54,018 nt of DNA from Achromobacter sp. Bel. GTDB taxonomy: Bacteria; Pseudomonadota; Gammaproteobacteria; Burkholderiales; Burkholderiaceae_B. This document shows, one piece after another, positions 1 through 8,494 of the stretch. The position numbers and the translations under genes are program-made. Every line of letters starts with the position of its first letter. Position 1 is the first letter of the stretch. The stretch lies in contig NZ_JABBJN010000039.1 in NCBI RefSeq assembly GCF_012928505.1, forward strand, positions 1 through 54,018, written 5' to 3'. The notes below the pieces were generated by a model, which ran no database searches, was not told where the DNA came from, and was given only the letters and a program-made list of their open reading frames with translations.

Positions 1-27
1 GAACCCCCGCACGGACCGCGCGCCCGC

Positions 28-624
28 ATGCGCAAAACGCTGCTGGACGCGGCGCAGCAGTTGATGGCGCAGGGCATCACGCCGTCCGTCGCCGAACTCG
101 CCGAACACGCGCGGGTTTCGCGCGCGACCGCCTACCGCTACTTCCCCAGCCAAAGCGCGCTGATCGCCGCCGTGGTGGATGAAAGCCTGGGGCCCATCCT
201 GGCCTGGAATTCCGCGTCACCCGATGCCGCCACGCGCGTCGACGAACTGCTGCGCTTTGCCTTTCCCCGGCTGGAGGCGCACGAAGCCCCGTTGCGCGCG
301 GCCATCATGGTGTCGCTGCAGCAGCATGCCGAAGCCAGCGCCGGCAAGACCGGCCTTGAGCCGCGCCTGGTGCGCGGACACCGGGTCGACATCCTGAAGC
401 GCGCCATCGCCCCGCTGGCCGCGGACCTGACGCCGGCGCAGCAGGACCGCGTCGCGCAGGCGTTGTCGCTGGTGTATGGATCCGAGGTGTTCCTGGTGTT
501 GAAAGACATCTGGCAACTGGCACTGCCGGAGATCACGGACGTGGTGCGCTGGACGGCCCAGGCCATCATCCGGCAGGCCCGCGCCGATGCGAATATGGAC
601 ACGGATCCGGACGGCAAACCCTAG
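28..624 (+). CDS. TetR-family transcriptional regulator (5' end possibly truncated)
   Basis: This is a TetR/AcrR-type repressor of 198 residues counted from the first ATG in the window. The N-terminal helix-turn-helix covers roughly residues 5-50, with the recognition helix around VSRATAYRYFPS. The remaining C-terminal part would be the ligand-binding and dimerisation domain. The frame is open to base 1 without a stop, and TetR proteins usually have a few more residues before the first helix, so the true start may lie upstream of the window. The gene converges on the class III aminotransferase gene, so it is not obviously part of that operon. The ligand cannot be predicted. Confidence 0.85.
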   Translation: MRKTLLDAAQQLMAQGITPSVAELAEHARVSRATAYRYFPSQSALIAAVVDESLGPILAWNSASPDAATRVDELLRFAFPRLEAHEAPLRAAIMVSLQQHAEASAGKTGLEPRLVRGHRVDILKRAIAPLAADLTPAQQDRVAQALSLVYGSEVFLVLKDIWQLALPEITDVVRWTAQAIIRQARADANMDTDPDGKP

Positions 625-775
625 CGTCCGCCCATCCCGGCGGAGATGGCTTGCGCGGCGCAGCGCAGCGGGTCCAGGCATTGCCCCACCATCTGGTCCA
701 CCGAACGCACACCCTGGATCCACACCACGTTCACGCAGCCGTAGACACGCCCTGGCGCGTGGTCGGGCCCGCGGC

Positions 776-2080
776 TTACAGCGCGGCCAGCGTTTCGTCC
801 AGCGCCGCCACCAGCCGGTCCGCATCAGCCGTCGAGAACGGCAGCGGCGGACGGATCTTCAGCGTGTTGGCGTGTTCGCCCGCGCTGCCCGTCAACACCT
901 GACGGTCCCGCAGCCCGTTGACGACGCGCGCCGTGTGGGCGGTGGCGGGTTCGCGCGACTGCCGGTCGCGCACCAGTTCCACCCCGATGAACAAGCCCGC
1001 GCCGCGCACGTCGCCGATGATGTCGTGCTTGGCGGCCAGCGCGCGCAGGCGCGCCTGCAGATACGCGCCGACGCGCTCGGCGTTCTCCATCAGCTTTTCT
1101 TCTTGCACGGCGCGCAGCACCGCCAGGCCCGCGGCGGCCGACACGGGATTGCCGCCGAACGTATTGAAATACCGTCCATTGCGGCCGAAGGCCTCCAACA
1201 CTTCCGGCCGCGCCGCCACGCCCGCCACGGGGTGGCCGTTGCCCAGCGGCTTGCCCATGGTGACCAGGTCGGGCGCTACGCCGTGCCGCATGAAGCCCCA
1301 CATCGCCTGCCCGGTGCGGCCCATGCCCGCCTGTACTTCGTCCGCGATGAACAGGCCGCCTGCCGCGCGCACCGCATCCACGGCGCCGCCAAGAAACCCC
1401 GCCGGCGCGGCCTGGACGCCATCGCTTGAGAAAATCGTGTCGACCAGCAACGCCGCCGGCCGCAGGCCTTGCCGGCCCAGGTCTGCGATGGCGTCGCGCA
1501 CCGCCTGCGCCAGCGCGGGGCCGACGCCGTCCAGCCCCTGCCGGTAGGTGTCCGGCGCGGCCACCGTGCGCACGGCCGGGCCCAGCGTCACGTAGCGTCC
1601 CAGCGACGGCGAAGCCTCTGCGATCGACAACGTGACGCCGTGGTACGCGAAACGGGTGACGATCAGGCCGGTGGCGCCGGTGTGCGCTTGCGCGATCCGC
1701 AGCGCCAGATCGTTCGCTTCGCTGCCGGTGCAGGTGAACATCACTTGCCCCGGTCCCGCCGGAAAGGTGGCGAGCAGGGCTTCGGCGTAGTCCAGCACGG
1801 TCTCGTGCACATACCGCGTGTGCGTGTTCAGGATGGACGCCTGCCGCGCAATCGCGTCGACCACGCCCGGATGGCAATGCCCAAGCGGCACGACGTTGTT
1901 GTAGGCATCCAGATAGGGCTTGCCTTGCGCGTCATACAGCCAGACGCCCTCGCCGCGCACCAGATGCACGGGCGACTCGTAGAACAGGCGGTAGGCCGGG
2001 CCCAGCAGGCGCTGGCGCCGCGCGATCAGGGCGGCGGTCGGGTCGATGGCCGGCTCGGCGGCAGTACTCGGCAAAGTCAT
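776..2080 (-). CDS. Class III PLP-dependent aminotransferase / AGXT2L-like phospho-lyase
   Basis: This 434-residue protein is a fold-type I PLP enzyme of aminotransferase class III. Visible motifs are GHCHPGVV, GSEANDLALR, ADEVQAGMGR, the PLP-lysine segment TMGKPLGNGHP, YFNTFGGNPVS and DVRGAGLFIGVEL. As I recall it, this motif set resembles the AGXT2L1/AGXT2L2 branch (ethanolamine-phosphate and phosphohydroxylysine phospho-lyases) more than GABA aminotransferases; NTHTRYVHE and PDTYRQG are examples. The next gene upstream encodes an APH kinase resembling hydroxylysine kinase, the usual partner of such lyases. It is the last gene of the four-gene leftward operon. I infer that it removes amine and phosphate from a phosphorylated amino alcohol, but ordinary transamination is not excluded. 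Confidence 0.85.
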   Translation of the reverse strand: MTLPSTAAEPAIDPTAALIARRQRLLGPAYRLFYESPVHLVRGEGVWLYDAQGKPYLDAYNNVVPLGHCHPGVVDAIARQASILNTHTRYVHETVLDYAEALLATFPAGPGQVMFTCTGSEANDLALRIAQAHTGATGLIVTRFAYHGVTLSIAEASPSLGRYVTLGPAVRTVAAPDTYRQGLDGVGPALAQAVRDAIADLGRQGLRPAALLVDTIFSSDGVQAAPAGFLGGAVDAVRAAGGLFIADEVQAGMGRTGQAMWGFMRHGVAPDLVTMGKPLGNGHPVAGVAARPEVLEAFGRNGRYFNTFGGNPVSAAAGLAVLRAVQEEKLMENAERVGAYLQARLRALAAKHDIIGDVRGAGLFIGVELVRDRQSREPATAHTARVVNGLRDRQVLTGSAGEHANTLKIRPPLPFSTADADRLVAALDETLAAL

Positions 2081-2092
2081 GGAGGCGTCCTT

Positions 2093-3145
2093 TCATTGAA
2101 ATCCGCAAGCCGCGCGCAACCGTTCCTGCGCATGCTCGCGGGCCATGCCGTCGCACGCTTGCAGGCGCGACCAGGACACGGCGTTGTTGCGCAGGATGTA
2201 GTCGCGGTTTTCCGGGTAGCGCGCGGCCCGCCAGCCGCCGATGGCGACCACCATCACCAGGCGCGCCATCATCAGGTCGAACAGGATGTCGACCTCGGCC
2301 TGCAGAAGCGGACTGACCTTGTGGTACGCCTCCACAAACCTGGCCGCCGGTTCAAGCAGCTCCGCGCCCGGCTCCAGCTGATAGGAGGCGGCCACCGCCA
2401 CGTCATTGATCAGCGGCGCCCGCACCATGTCGCCGAAATCCAGGATGCCCGCGATCGTGTCGGGATCATGCGGATCGACCAACACGTTGTACAGGTTCAA
2501 GTCGTTGTGGATCGCCTGGGCGCGCAGGCCGCGCAACACCGGCTTCGCGTGGTTCGTGAAACGCGCCAGGGCGCGTTCAGCCAGCGCGCGGCGCGCCGGG
2601 TCGCCGATGTGCGCCAGCAAAGGCGCGACCTCATCGGTACGCTGGATGTCCCAGGGCAGATCCAATGCGCCAGCCGGATGCTCGAAGCCCCGCAGCGCCA
2701 GCCCCAGCCGGGCCAGGACGCGCGCCAGGTTGCCCCGCTGCGCGTCCGAGCGCGGCGCGTCCGGCAAGGGCCGCCCGGGCAGATAGGTGAACAGCCGCAG
2801 CACGCGCGGCGGCGCGTCAGGCGCCTGATACCAGACCGACGGCGCGCCGTCCGCCGCCGGCATCACGCGCTGCACGGGCAGGGAGGCATCCACGCGTTCG
2901 ACATGCTGCAACGCCCTGGCCTGGAAATCGGCCACGCGCGGGTCTTCAGCGGGGTGCGAGAACTTCAGCACATACTCGCGGCCGCCGGCGGCGCGCAAAT
3001 GAAAATTGCGGTCGCGCTCGCCGGTCAGCCGGCGCACCGCGGCATCCACGCCGAAGTGCTGCCGGGCCAATTGCGCGGCCCGCGCGTCATCGATGTCCGG
3101 CGACGCGGTGGCCAGCACGTCCTCGGCGCAGTCCTGATCCGTCAT
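2093..3145 (-). CDS. APH-family small-molecule kinase, hydroxylysine-kinase-like
   Basis: This 350-residue protein has the aminoglycoside/choline-kinase fold. The nucleotide-binding N-lobe includes REYVLKF. The catalytic loop is HNDLNLYNVLV and the metal-binding segment is GILDFGDM. The segments RLFTYLPGRP and YPENRDYIL resemble human hydroxylysine kinase (HYKK/AGPHD1). The reading frame extends much further upstream, but that part is antisense shadow inside the deacetylase gene. The ATG at 3145 follows a purine-rich RBS and gives the expected family length. It lies 12 bp from the PLP enzyme gene and 10 bp from the deacetylase gene, so cotranscription is likely. A phospho-acceptor with a hydroxyl and an amine is inferred from the partner enzyme; the exact substrate is unknown. 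Confidence 0.82.
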   Translation of the reverse strand: MTDQDCAEDVLATASPDIDDARAAQLARQHFGVDAAVRRLTGERDRNFHLRAAGGREYVLKFSHPAEDPRVADFQARALQHVERVDASLPVQRVMPAADGAPSVWYQAPDAPPRVLRLFTYLPGRPLPDAPRSDAQRGNLARVLARLGLALRGFEHPAGALDLPWDIQRTDEVAPLLAHIGDPARRALAERALARFTNHAKPVLRGLRAQAIHNDLNLYNVLVDPHDPDTIAGILDFGDMVRAPLINDVAVAASYQLEPGAELLEPAARFVEAYHKVSPLLQAEVDILFDLMMARLVMVVAIGGWRAARYPENRDYILRNNAVSWSRLQACDGMAREHAQERLRAACGFQ

Positions 3146-3155
3146 GGCGGCCTCC

Positions 3156-4184
3156 TCAAGCGGCGGATGCGAAGCCGCGCAGCGCGCTGGCAAGATTGGG
3201 GCCCAGGTCGTCGGACAGGTAGCCGCCTTCCTGCACCAGCACCGTGGGCAGGCCCAGGCCCGCCACTTCGGCCAGGATCGCGCCGAAACCCTCGGTCGTG
3301 ACGGCCAGCCCCTTGTACGGGTCCCGTTCGTGCGCATCCAGGCCCAAGGCCACCACCAGGGCGCCCGGCGCAAAGGCCTTGATGTCCAGGAAGACGCGGC
3401 GCAGCGCGGCCAGATAGCCGGCGTCGCCCGTGCCGACCGGCAAGGGGCGGTTGATGTTATAGCCCAGCCCGTCGCCTTCGCCCGTTTCGTGTGCATGGCC
3501 CACGAAGAACGGCGTGGTGTTGTGCGCGTCCGCATGCATCGACACCGTCAGCACGTCGGGGCGGCGGTAGAAGATGCCCTGCGTGCCGTTGCCGTGGTGC
3601 ACGTCCAGGTCCAGGATGGCCACGCGACGGTGCACGGCGCGCAGGTGCTGGGCGGCGATGGCCGCATTGTTCAGATAGCAAAAGCCGTTGGCGCGGTCCA
3701 CATACGCATGGTGCCCGGGCGGACGGCACAGCGCATACGCGGCGCGTTCACCGTCCAGCACCAGTTGCGCCGCATGGGTCGCGCAATGCGCCGACCACGC
3801 GGCCGCCTCCCAGGTGCCGGCCCCGATGGGACACGCGGTGTCGCCCATGTGATAGCCGGCCAGCCCCACAATGTGATCCGGATACGTGCAGGGCTGCCCC
3901 GGAAACGGATGCACGTTGGCGACCACCTCTTCGGACGCGTCGGGCAATTCCTGCCACCTGGCATGGGCGGTTTCCAGGAAACGCAGGTACTGCGGCGTGT
4001 GGACGGCCGCGCGCGGCGCGGCGCCGTGGTCGGCCGGGGTGATGATCTCGTGCCCGTCGCGCTGCACGGCCGCCAACAGCCGGGCGCCGCGCTCGGGCTG
4101 CTCGTTGCTGCGCTTGACCTTGCCGCGCACGATGAAGAATTGCGGATCGTGAAGCTGATGCTTATCGCTATAGACGACTTTCAT
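3156..4184 (-). CDS. Acetylpolyamine amidohydrolase / histone deacetylase-family protein
   Basis: This 342-residue protein belongs to the arginase/deacetylase superfamily and has the usual length of bacterial acetylpolyamine amidohydrolases (about 340). The catalytic histidine pair is in RPPGHHA. Zinc ligands appear in DLDVHHGNGTQ, with SMHAD downstream, and the C-terminal glycine-rich loop is VLVQEGGYL. The expected reaction is zinc-dependent hydrolysis of an N-acetylated amine to acetate and a free amine in the cytoplasm. Its start overlaps the GntR stop by 4 bp (ATGA), indicating translational coupling. In this operon it may deacetylate the imported compound before phosphorylation. The precise acetylated substrate is not visible. 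Confidence 0.9.
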   Translation of the reverse strand: MKVVYSDKHQLHDPQFFIVRGKVKRSNEQPERGARLLAAVQRDGHEIITPADHGAAPRAAVHTPQYLRFLETAHARWQELPDASEEVVANVHPFPGQPCTYPDHIVGLAGYHMGDTACPIGAGTWEAAAWSAHCATHAAQLVLDGERAAYALCRPPGHHAYVDRANGFCYLNNAAIAAQHLRAVHRRVAILDLDVHHGNGTQGIFYRRPDVLTVSMHADAHNTTPFFVGHAHETGEGDGLGYNINRPLPVGTGDAGYLAALRRVFLDIKAFAPGALVVALGLDAHERDPYKGLAVTTEGFGAILAEVAGLGLPTVLVQEGGYLSDDLGPNLASALRGFASAA

Positions 4185-4906
4185 GGCTTGCCGCTGCCCC
4201 TTGGTTTTTCGCCCGCCGCGCCGTGCTGCGAGACGAACAGGTTGCGGACGTGCTCCCAGGCATCGTCCAGGTGAACCTTCATGCAGGCCTGCGCGGCCTG
4301 CACATCGCGCCGCGCCAACGCGTCCAGGATGGGCTGGTGCGTGGCCGCGACCATTTCCGGATCCTGGTAGACGTTGTCGATCAGCGAAATGATCATGCGC
4401 ATTTCAGTCTGCGTACTGGAGAACAGGCGCAGCAGATACGCGTTGCCCGACAGTTCGCAGATCAGGGTGTGAAAGCTCAGGTCGAGTTCGATGCGACGGT
4501 GCTGCGGTGCGTCGGCAGCTTCGGCGATCATCAGGTCAAGCAACTGCGACAGGCGCGCCATGCCGGCCGCGTCCGCCTGCTCGCAGGCCGCCGCCACGGC
4601 GGTCATCTCCAGGCTCAGGCGGACCTGGAACAGGTCGTCGATCTCGCGCACGGACATCTCGCGCACGAAGAACCCGCGGCGCGGCTTGGATACGAGGATG
4701 CCCTGGCGTTCCAGACGGCGCGAGGCCTCGCGCACCGGCGCCCGGCTGATCGCCATCTGCCGGGCGATCTCAGCTTCGACCACGCGGCTGCCCGGCGGCA
4801 GCCTGCCTTGCACGATTGCCTGGGTGAGCCTGTCCTCCACCACGCCGACCAGGTCGGGGACATTGACGGATTCGAACGTACTGGAAGCGGCCGGGTTCTC
4901 GGTCAT
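4181..4906 (-). CDS. GntR-family (FadR subfamily) transcriptional regulator
   Basis: This is a 241-residue regulator. A winged HTH occupies about residues 15-85 (PPGSRVVEAEIARQM, ISRAPVREASRRLERQGI). An all-helical FCD ligand-binding domain covers about residues 95-225, with metal-site histidines likely in DLSFHTLI, ATHQPI and HLDDAWEH. It is the first gene of the leftward operon and is divergent from the aldolase/ABC transporter operon. A perfect palindrome with a GT-N2-AC core lies in the shared intergenic region and is the obvious operator. It probably represses both operons until an intermediate of the pathway binds the FCD domain. Confidence 0.9.
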   Translation of the reverse strand: MTENPAASSTFESVNVPDLVGVVEDRLTQAIVQGRLPPGSRVVEAEIARQMAISRAPVREASRRLERQGILVSKPRRGFFVREMSVREIDDLFQVRLSLEMTAVAAACEQADAAGMARLSQLLDLMIAEAADAPQHRRIELDLSFHTLICELSGNAYLLRLFSSTQTEMRMIISLIDNVYQDPEMVAATHQPILDALARRDVQAAQACMKVHLDDAWEHVRNLFVSQHGAAGEKPRGSGKP

Positions 4907-4992
4907 GGAATTCTCTATCAGGGTGATGAAAGACGGACTGCGCGTGAGCGGTATAACACCCCGTTTTTTTCCAGCATATCAGTGTTACTGCT

Positions 4993-5006
4993 AACTGTCG
5001 ACAGTT
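4993..5006. promoter_or_regulatory. Putative GntR/FadR-type operator palindrome
   Basis: The perfect 14-bp palindrome AACTGTCGACAGTT has the TGT-N2-ACA core typical of FadR-subfamily operators. It sits between the divergent GntR gene (start 4906) and the aldolase gene (start 5073). A possible -10 element, CATAAT at 5018-5023, lies just to its right, so bound regulator could block the rightward promoter. Confidence 0.65.
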
Positions 5007-5072
5007 GACGATAGGCACATAATGCCTCGCATCCGGCCGCTTCTGAAAGCCGATCTCAACGAGGACGCATCA

Positions 5073-5846
5073 ATGGTCAATTCCCAGGAAACCGCGCCGC
5101 AAACGATGAGCGCGGCCGAGCAGACAGTTCGCCACGACCTGGCGGCGTGCTACAGGCTGATCGCCCATTTCGGCATGGACGACAGCATCTACACGCACAT
5201 TTCGGCCCACGTGCCCGGCGAGCCGGGGGTATTCCTGATCAATCCCTACGGCCACCTGTTTCGTGACATCACCCCGGAATCGCTGGTCAAGGTCGGCATG
5301 GACGGCCGGCCGGTGGCCCCCACGCCCTACGACGTCAATCCCGCCGGGTTCACCATCCACAGCGCGGTACACGGCGGGCGCCCCGAAGTCGGTTGCGTGC
5401 TGCACACCCATACGGTCGCGGGTGTGGCGGTGTCGTCGCTGGCCTGCGGACTGCAGCCGGTGAATCAATGGGCGCTGCAGTTCTACAACCGCGTCGCTTA
5501 CCACGACTACGAGGGCATCGCCCTGGACCTAGAAGAACGCGAACGGCTGGTGGCGGACCTGGGGCCGCATAAGGTCATGATCCTGCGCAACCACGGCCTG
5601 CTGACCACGGGCGCCACGGTCGCCGAAGCCTTCATCCTGATGCTCAACCTGGACCGCGCGTGCCGGGTGCAGTTGGCCATCCAATCGACCGGCCAGGCGA
5701 CCTACCCGGTCAGCCCGCAAGTCAGCGAACGCACCGCGCGCCAGTACGCCAGCGGCGACACCAACCGCTTGCCCGGCGCGCCCGACCCCAGCGAACGCGA
5801 ATGGCGCGCGCTGCTCAAGCTGGTCGAACGCCCGTCCGCCGCCTGA
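5073..5846 (+). CDS. Class II aldolase/adducin-family protein
   Basis: This 257-residue protein has the class II aldolase/adducin fold. Visible zinc-ligand motifs are LHTHTVAG (His-x-His) and a third histidine in RNHGLL. Family members cleave or epimerise phosphorylated or unphosphorylated hydroxy-carbonyl compounds with divalent metal. The frame is open from an ATG at 5022, but that codon overlaps a likely -10 element. The ATG at 5073 is preceded by GAGG at 5061 with good spacing, so I take 5073. It is the first gene of the rightward operon and probably acts on a carbonyl product of the pathway encoded on both sides. The substrate is unknown. Confidence 0.87.
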   Translation: MVNSQETAPQTMSAAEQTVRHDLAACYRLIAHFGMDDSIYTHISAHVPGEPGVFLINPYGHLFRDITPESLVKVGMDGRPVAPTPYDVNPAGFTIHSAVHGGRPEVGCVLHTHTVAGVAVSSLACGLQPVNQWALQFYNRVAYHDYEGIALDLEERERLVADLGPHKVMILRNHGLLTTGATVAEAFILMLNLDRACRVQLAIQSTGQATYPVSPQVSERTARQYASGDTNRLPGAPDPSEREWRALLKLVERPSAA

Positions 5847-5922
5847 CCGGCCCCACCGCCGTCCCCGCCTTTCCCGCCCCCATTTTTTTTCCGCCTCGGC
5901 GGCCCGTCACCAGGAGAACCCC

Positions 5923-7488
5923 ATGAATCGACGCGACTTTCTGATCGCCAGCGCCGCCACGGCCGGATGGTGGAGCGGCAGCGCCGCCCTGCCCGCCTGG
6001 GCCGCGGCCGCCCGCAACGGCGTGCTGAACATCGCCGTGCAGCCGGAGCCGCCCGGGCTCATGCTGGGCATCATCCAGAACGGCCCCACCCAGATGATCG
6101 GGGGCAACATCTACGAAAGCCTGCTGCGCTACGACGAAAAACTGGCGCCCATGCCCGGCTTGGCCACGTCCTGGACCGTCAACGACACGGCCACCGTCTA
6201 CACCTTCAAGCTGAAGGAAGGCGTGCTATGGCACGACGGCAAGCCCTTCAACGCGCATGACGTGGTGTTCAGCGTGGACCAGTTCCTGCGCAAGACCCAT
6301 GCGCGGCTGCGCGCCGGCCTGGCCTTCGTGGACAGCATCAAGGCGCTGGACGACCACACTGTGGAATTCCGCCTGCCACGCCCCTTCGGCCCGTTCCTGG
6401 GCCTGTTCGAAGTCGGCACGATGCCCATGGTGCCGCGTCACATCTACGAAGGCACCGACTACCTGAGCAATCCGGCGAACAACACGCCCATCGGCACCGG
6501 CCCCTACAAGTTCAAGGAATGGCGCCGCGGCTCGTTCATCCAGCTGGTCCGCAACGATCAGTACCACGAGGCCGGCCTGCCCAGCGTGGAAACGGTCTAC
6601 TTCCACGTCATTCCCGACGCCGCGTCGCGCGCTGCCGCCTTCGAATCCGGCAAGCTGGACATCCTGCCCGGCGGCACGGTCGAGTACTTCGACATCGAGC
6701 GCTTGAAGAGCCTGCCCAACGTCGAGATCACCACCAAGGGCTGGGAGTTCTTCGGCCCCCACTCGTTCATGTGGCTGAATAACCGCCACCCCGTGCTGGC
6801 CGATGTGCGCGTGCGCCGAGCCATCATGTATGCGCTGGACCGCGAAGCCATGCGCAATGTGGCCTGGTACGGCTTCGGCAAGGTCGCGACCGGCCCCTTC
6901 AACAGCACCGTCCGCTACCACACCGACGAGGTCACCCGCTATCCGCGCGACGTGGCGCGCGCCAAGCAATTGCTGAAAGAAGCCGGCTACAAGGGCCAGA
7001 CCCTGCGCCTCCTGCCGCTGCCCTATGGCGAGACCTGGCAGCGCTTCGCCGAAATCGCGCGGCAGAACCTGGCCGAGGCCGGCATCAAGCTGGAAATGAC
7101 CGCCACCGACGTGGCCGGCTGGAGCGAAAAGACCGCCAACTGGGACTACGACATCGCCTTCTGCTACCTGTACCAGTACGGCGACGCGGCGCTGGGCGTC
7201 AGCCGCAACTACCTCAGTTCCACGATCGCCAAGGGCTCGCCCTGGAACAACGTCGAGGGCTACAGCAACCCGAAGATCGACGACCTGTTCGAACGCGGGT
7301 CGCGCGAGGCCGACCCGCAAGCCCGCCGCAAACTGTATGAAGAAGCCCAGCGCATCCTGGTCGACGACGTACCGGTGGCCTGGCTGCTTGAACTGCAATT
7401 TCCCACGCTGTACCGCAACAACATCAAGAACCTGATCAATTCGGGCATCGGCATGAACGATAGCCTGGCGCGCGCCACGCTGGCCTGA
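5923..7488 (+). CDS. ABC transporter periplasmic substrate-binding protein (SBP_bac_5, peptide/nickel type)
   Basis: This 521-residue extracytoplasmic solute-binding protein belongs to the DppA/OppA family. The N-terminus, NRRDFLIASAA, is a twin-arginine-like signal followed by a hydrophobic stretch and an Ala-rich cleavage region near residue 27. The mature part shows family motifs: IYESLLRYDEKL early on, ANNTPIGTGPYKFKEW in the middle, and DVRVRRAIMYALDRE. An AGGAG site precedes the ATG. It is followed directly by two permease genes and a fused ATPase gene, forming a complete importer. The ligand is probably not a simple dipeptide, given the amine-metabolism neighbours, but this cannot be read from sequence. 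Confidence 0.93.
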   Translation: MNRRDFLIASAATAGWWSGSAALPAWAAAARNGVLNIAVQPEPPGLMLGIIQNGPTQMIGGNIYESLLRYDEKLAPMPGLATSWTVNDTATVYTFKLKEGVLWHDGKPFNAHDVVFSVDQFLRKTHARLRAGLAFVDSIKALDDHTVEFRLPRPFGPFLGLFEVGTMPMVPRHIYEGTDYLSNPANNTPIGTGPYKFKEWRRGSFIQLVRNDQYHEAGLPSVETVYFHVIPDAASRAAAFESGKLDILPGGTVEYFDIERLKSLPNVEITTKGWEFFGPHSFMWLNNRHPVLADVRVRRAIMYALDREAMRNVAWYGFGKVATGPFNSTVRYHTDEVTRYPRDVARAKQLLKEAGYKGQTLRLLPLPYGETWQRFAEIARQNLAEAGIKLEMTATDVAGWSEKTANWDYDIAFCYLYQYGDAALGVSRNYLSSTIAKGSPWNNVEGYSNPKIDDLFERGSREADPQARRKLYEEAQRILVDDVPVAWLLELQFPTLYRNNIKNLINSGIGMNDSLARATLA

Positions 7489-7519
7489 GCCGCGACGACC
7501 CAGACAGGGGGAATGCCTC

Positions 7520-8494
7520 ATGAAGAAACTTGCTTATCTGATGCGCCGCATCGTCCAGGGCCTACTGGTGCTGGCCCTGATCGCAGTCATCAATTTCCTG
7601 CTGATACGCGCCGCGCCCGGCGACCCGGCCGCCGTCATGGCCGGGGAAGCCGGCGCGACCGACGAAGTCTTCATGGCGCAGTTGCGGGAACGCTTCGGGC
7701 TGGACAAGCCCTTGCCCCAGCAGTTGGCGAATTATCTGTCGCACGCCGCACGGCTGGACCTGGGGGACTCCTACCGCCAGCAGCGCCCGGTGATGAGCCT
7801 GATCGCCGAACGGCTGCCGGCCACGCTACTGCTGACAATGACGGCCTTCGTGGTCTCGTTGACGATGGGGGTGGCGCTGGGCGCCTGGACCAGTGCCCGC
7901 GCGGGAACATGGGTGGACAGTCTGGTCAGCACGCTGTCCATGCTGTTCTACGCCACCCCGCTCTTCTGGCTGGCGCTGATGGGGGTGCTGCTGTTCTCCG
8001 TCAAGCTGGAATGGCTGCCGGGCTTCGGCTTCGAGACGGTGGGCGCCGGGCATGCGGGGCTGGCGCGCGCCGCCGACATCGCCAGCCACCTGGTGTTGCC
8101 CGCCGCCACGCTGGCGCTCTTCTACATGGCGGTCTATGCCCGGATGACGCGTACCGCCATGCTTGAGGTCGCGCAGATGGACTTCGTGAAGACCGCCCGC
8201 GCCAAGGGTTTGTCTGCGCGACGCATCCAGCGGCGCCACATCCTGCGCAATGCGCTGCTGCCGGTCATCACGCTGGCCGGCATCCAGGCCGGTTCCATGG
8301 TGGGCGGCACCGTGCTCATCGAGACCGTGTTCGCGTGGCCCGGCATCGGCCGCCTGATGTTCGATGCCCTGGTGCAGCGCGACTACAACCTGCTGCTGGG
8401 CACGTTCCTGATTACGGCCGCCCTTGCCGTGGCGTTCAACATCATCACCGACCTGCTCTACACGTTGGCCGACCCGAGGATCGAACTGCAATGA
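7520..8494 (+). CDS. ABC transporter permease, DppB-like
   Basis: This 324-residue inner-membrane permease has about six transmembrane segments. The first is around LLVLALIAVINFLLI. The DppB-type large periplasmic loop after TM1 begins with RAAPGDPAAVMAG. The EAA motif that contacts the ATPase is near VKTARAKGLSARRI. The C-terminus, LLYTLADPRIEL, is typical of this family. The stop overlaps the next permease start by 4 bp (ATGA). It pairs with the DppC-like subunit to form the membrane channel of the importer. Confidence 0.93.
   Translation: MKKLAYLMRRIVQGLLVLALIAVINFLLIRAAPGDPAAVMAGEAGATDEVFMAQLRERFGLDKPLPQQLANYLSHAARLDLGDSYRQQRPVMSLIAERLPATLLLTMTAFVVSLTMGVALGAWTSARAGTWVDSLVSTLSMLFYATPLFWLALMGVLLFSVKLEWLPGFGFETVGAGHAGLARAADIASHLVLPAATLALFYMAVYARMTRTAMLEVAQMDFVKTARAKGLSARRIQRRHILRNALLPVITLAGIQAGSMVGGTVLIETVFAWPGIGRLMFDALVQRDYNLLLGTFLITAALAVAFNIITDLLYTLADPRIELQ

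Noticed and set aside
138..617. Long minus-strand frames opposite the TetR gene
   Set aside because: They are antisense shadows in GC-rich DNA; the plus-strand TetR frame has clear HTH motifs and the shadows have none.
587..1429. 280-residue plus-strand frame opposite the class III aminotransferase
   Set aside because: Arg/His/Ala-rich shadow; the opposite strand carries all family motifs.
1469..3301. 610-residue plus-strand frame
   Set aside because: Composition (Arg, Gln, His rich) and position opposite two well-conserved genes show it is a shadow.
5022..5072. Upstream ATG for the aldolase gene
   Set aside because: It overlaps a likely -10 element and lacks an RBS; the ATG at 5073 has GAGG with good spacing.
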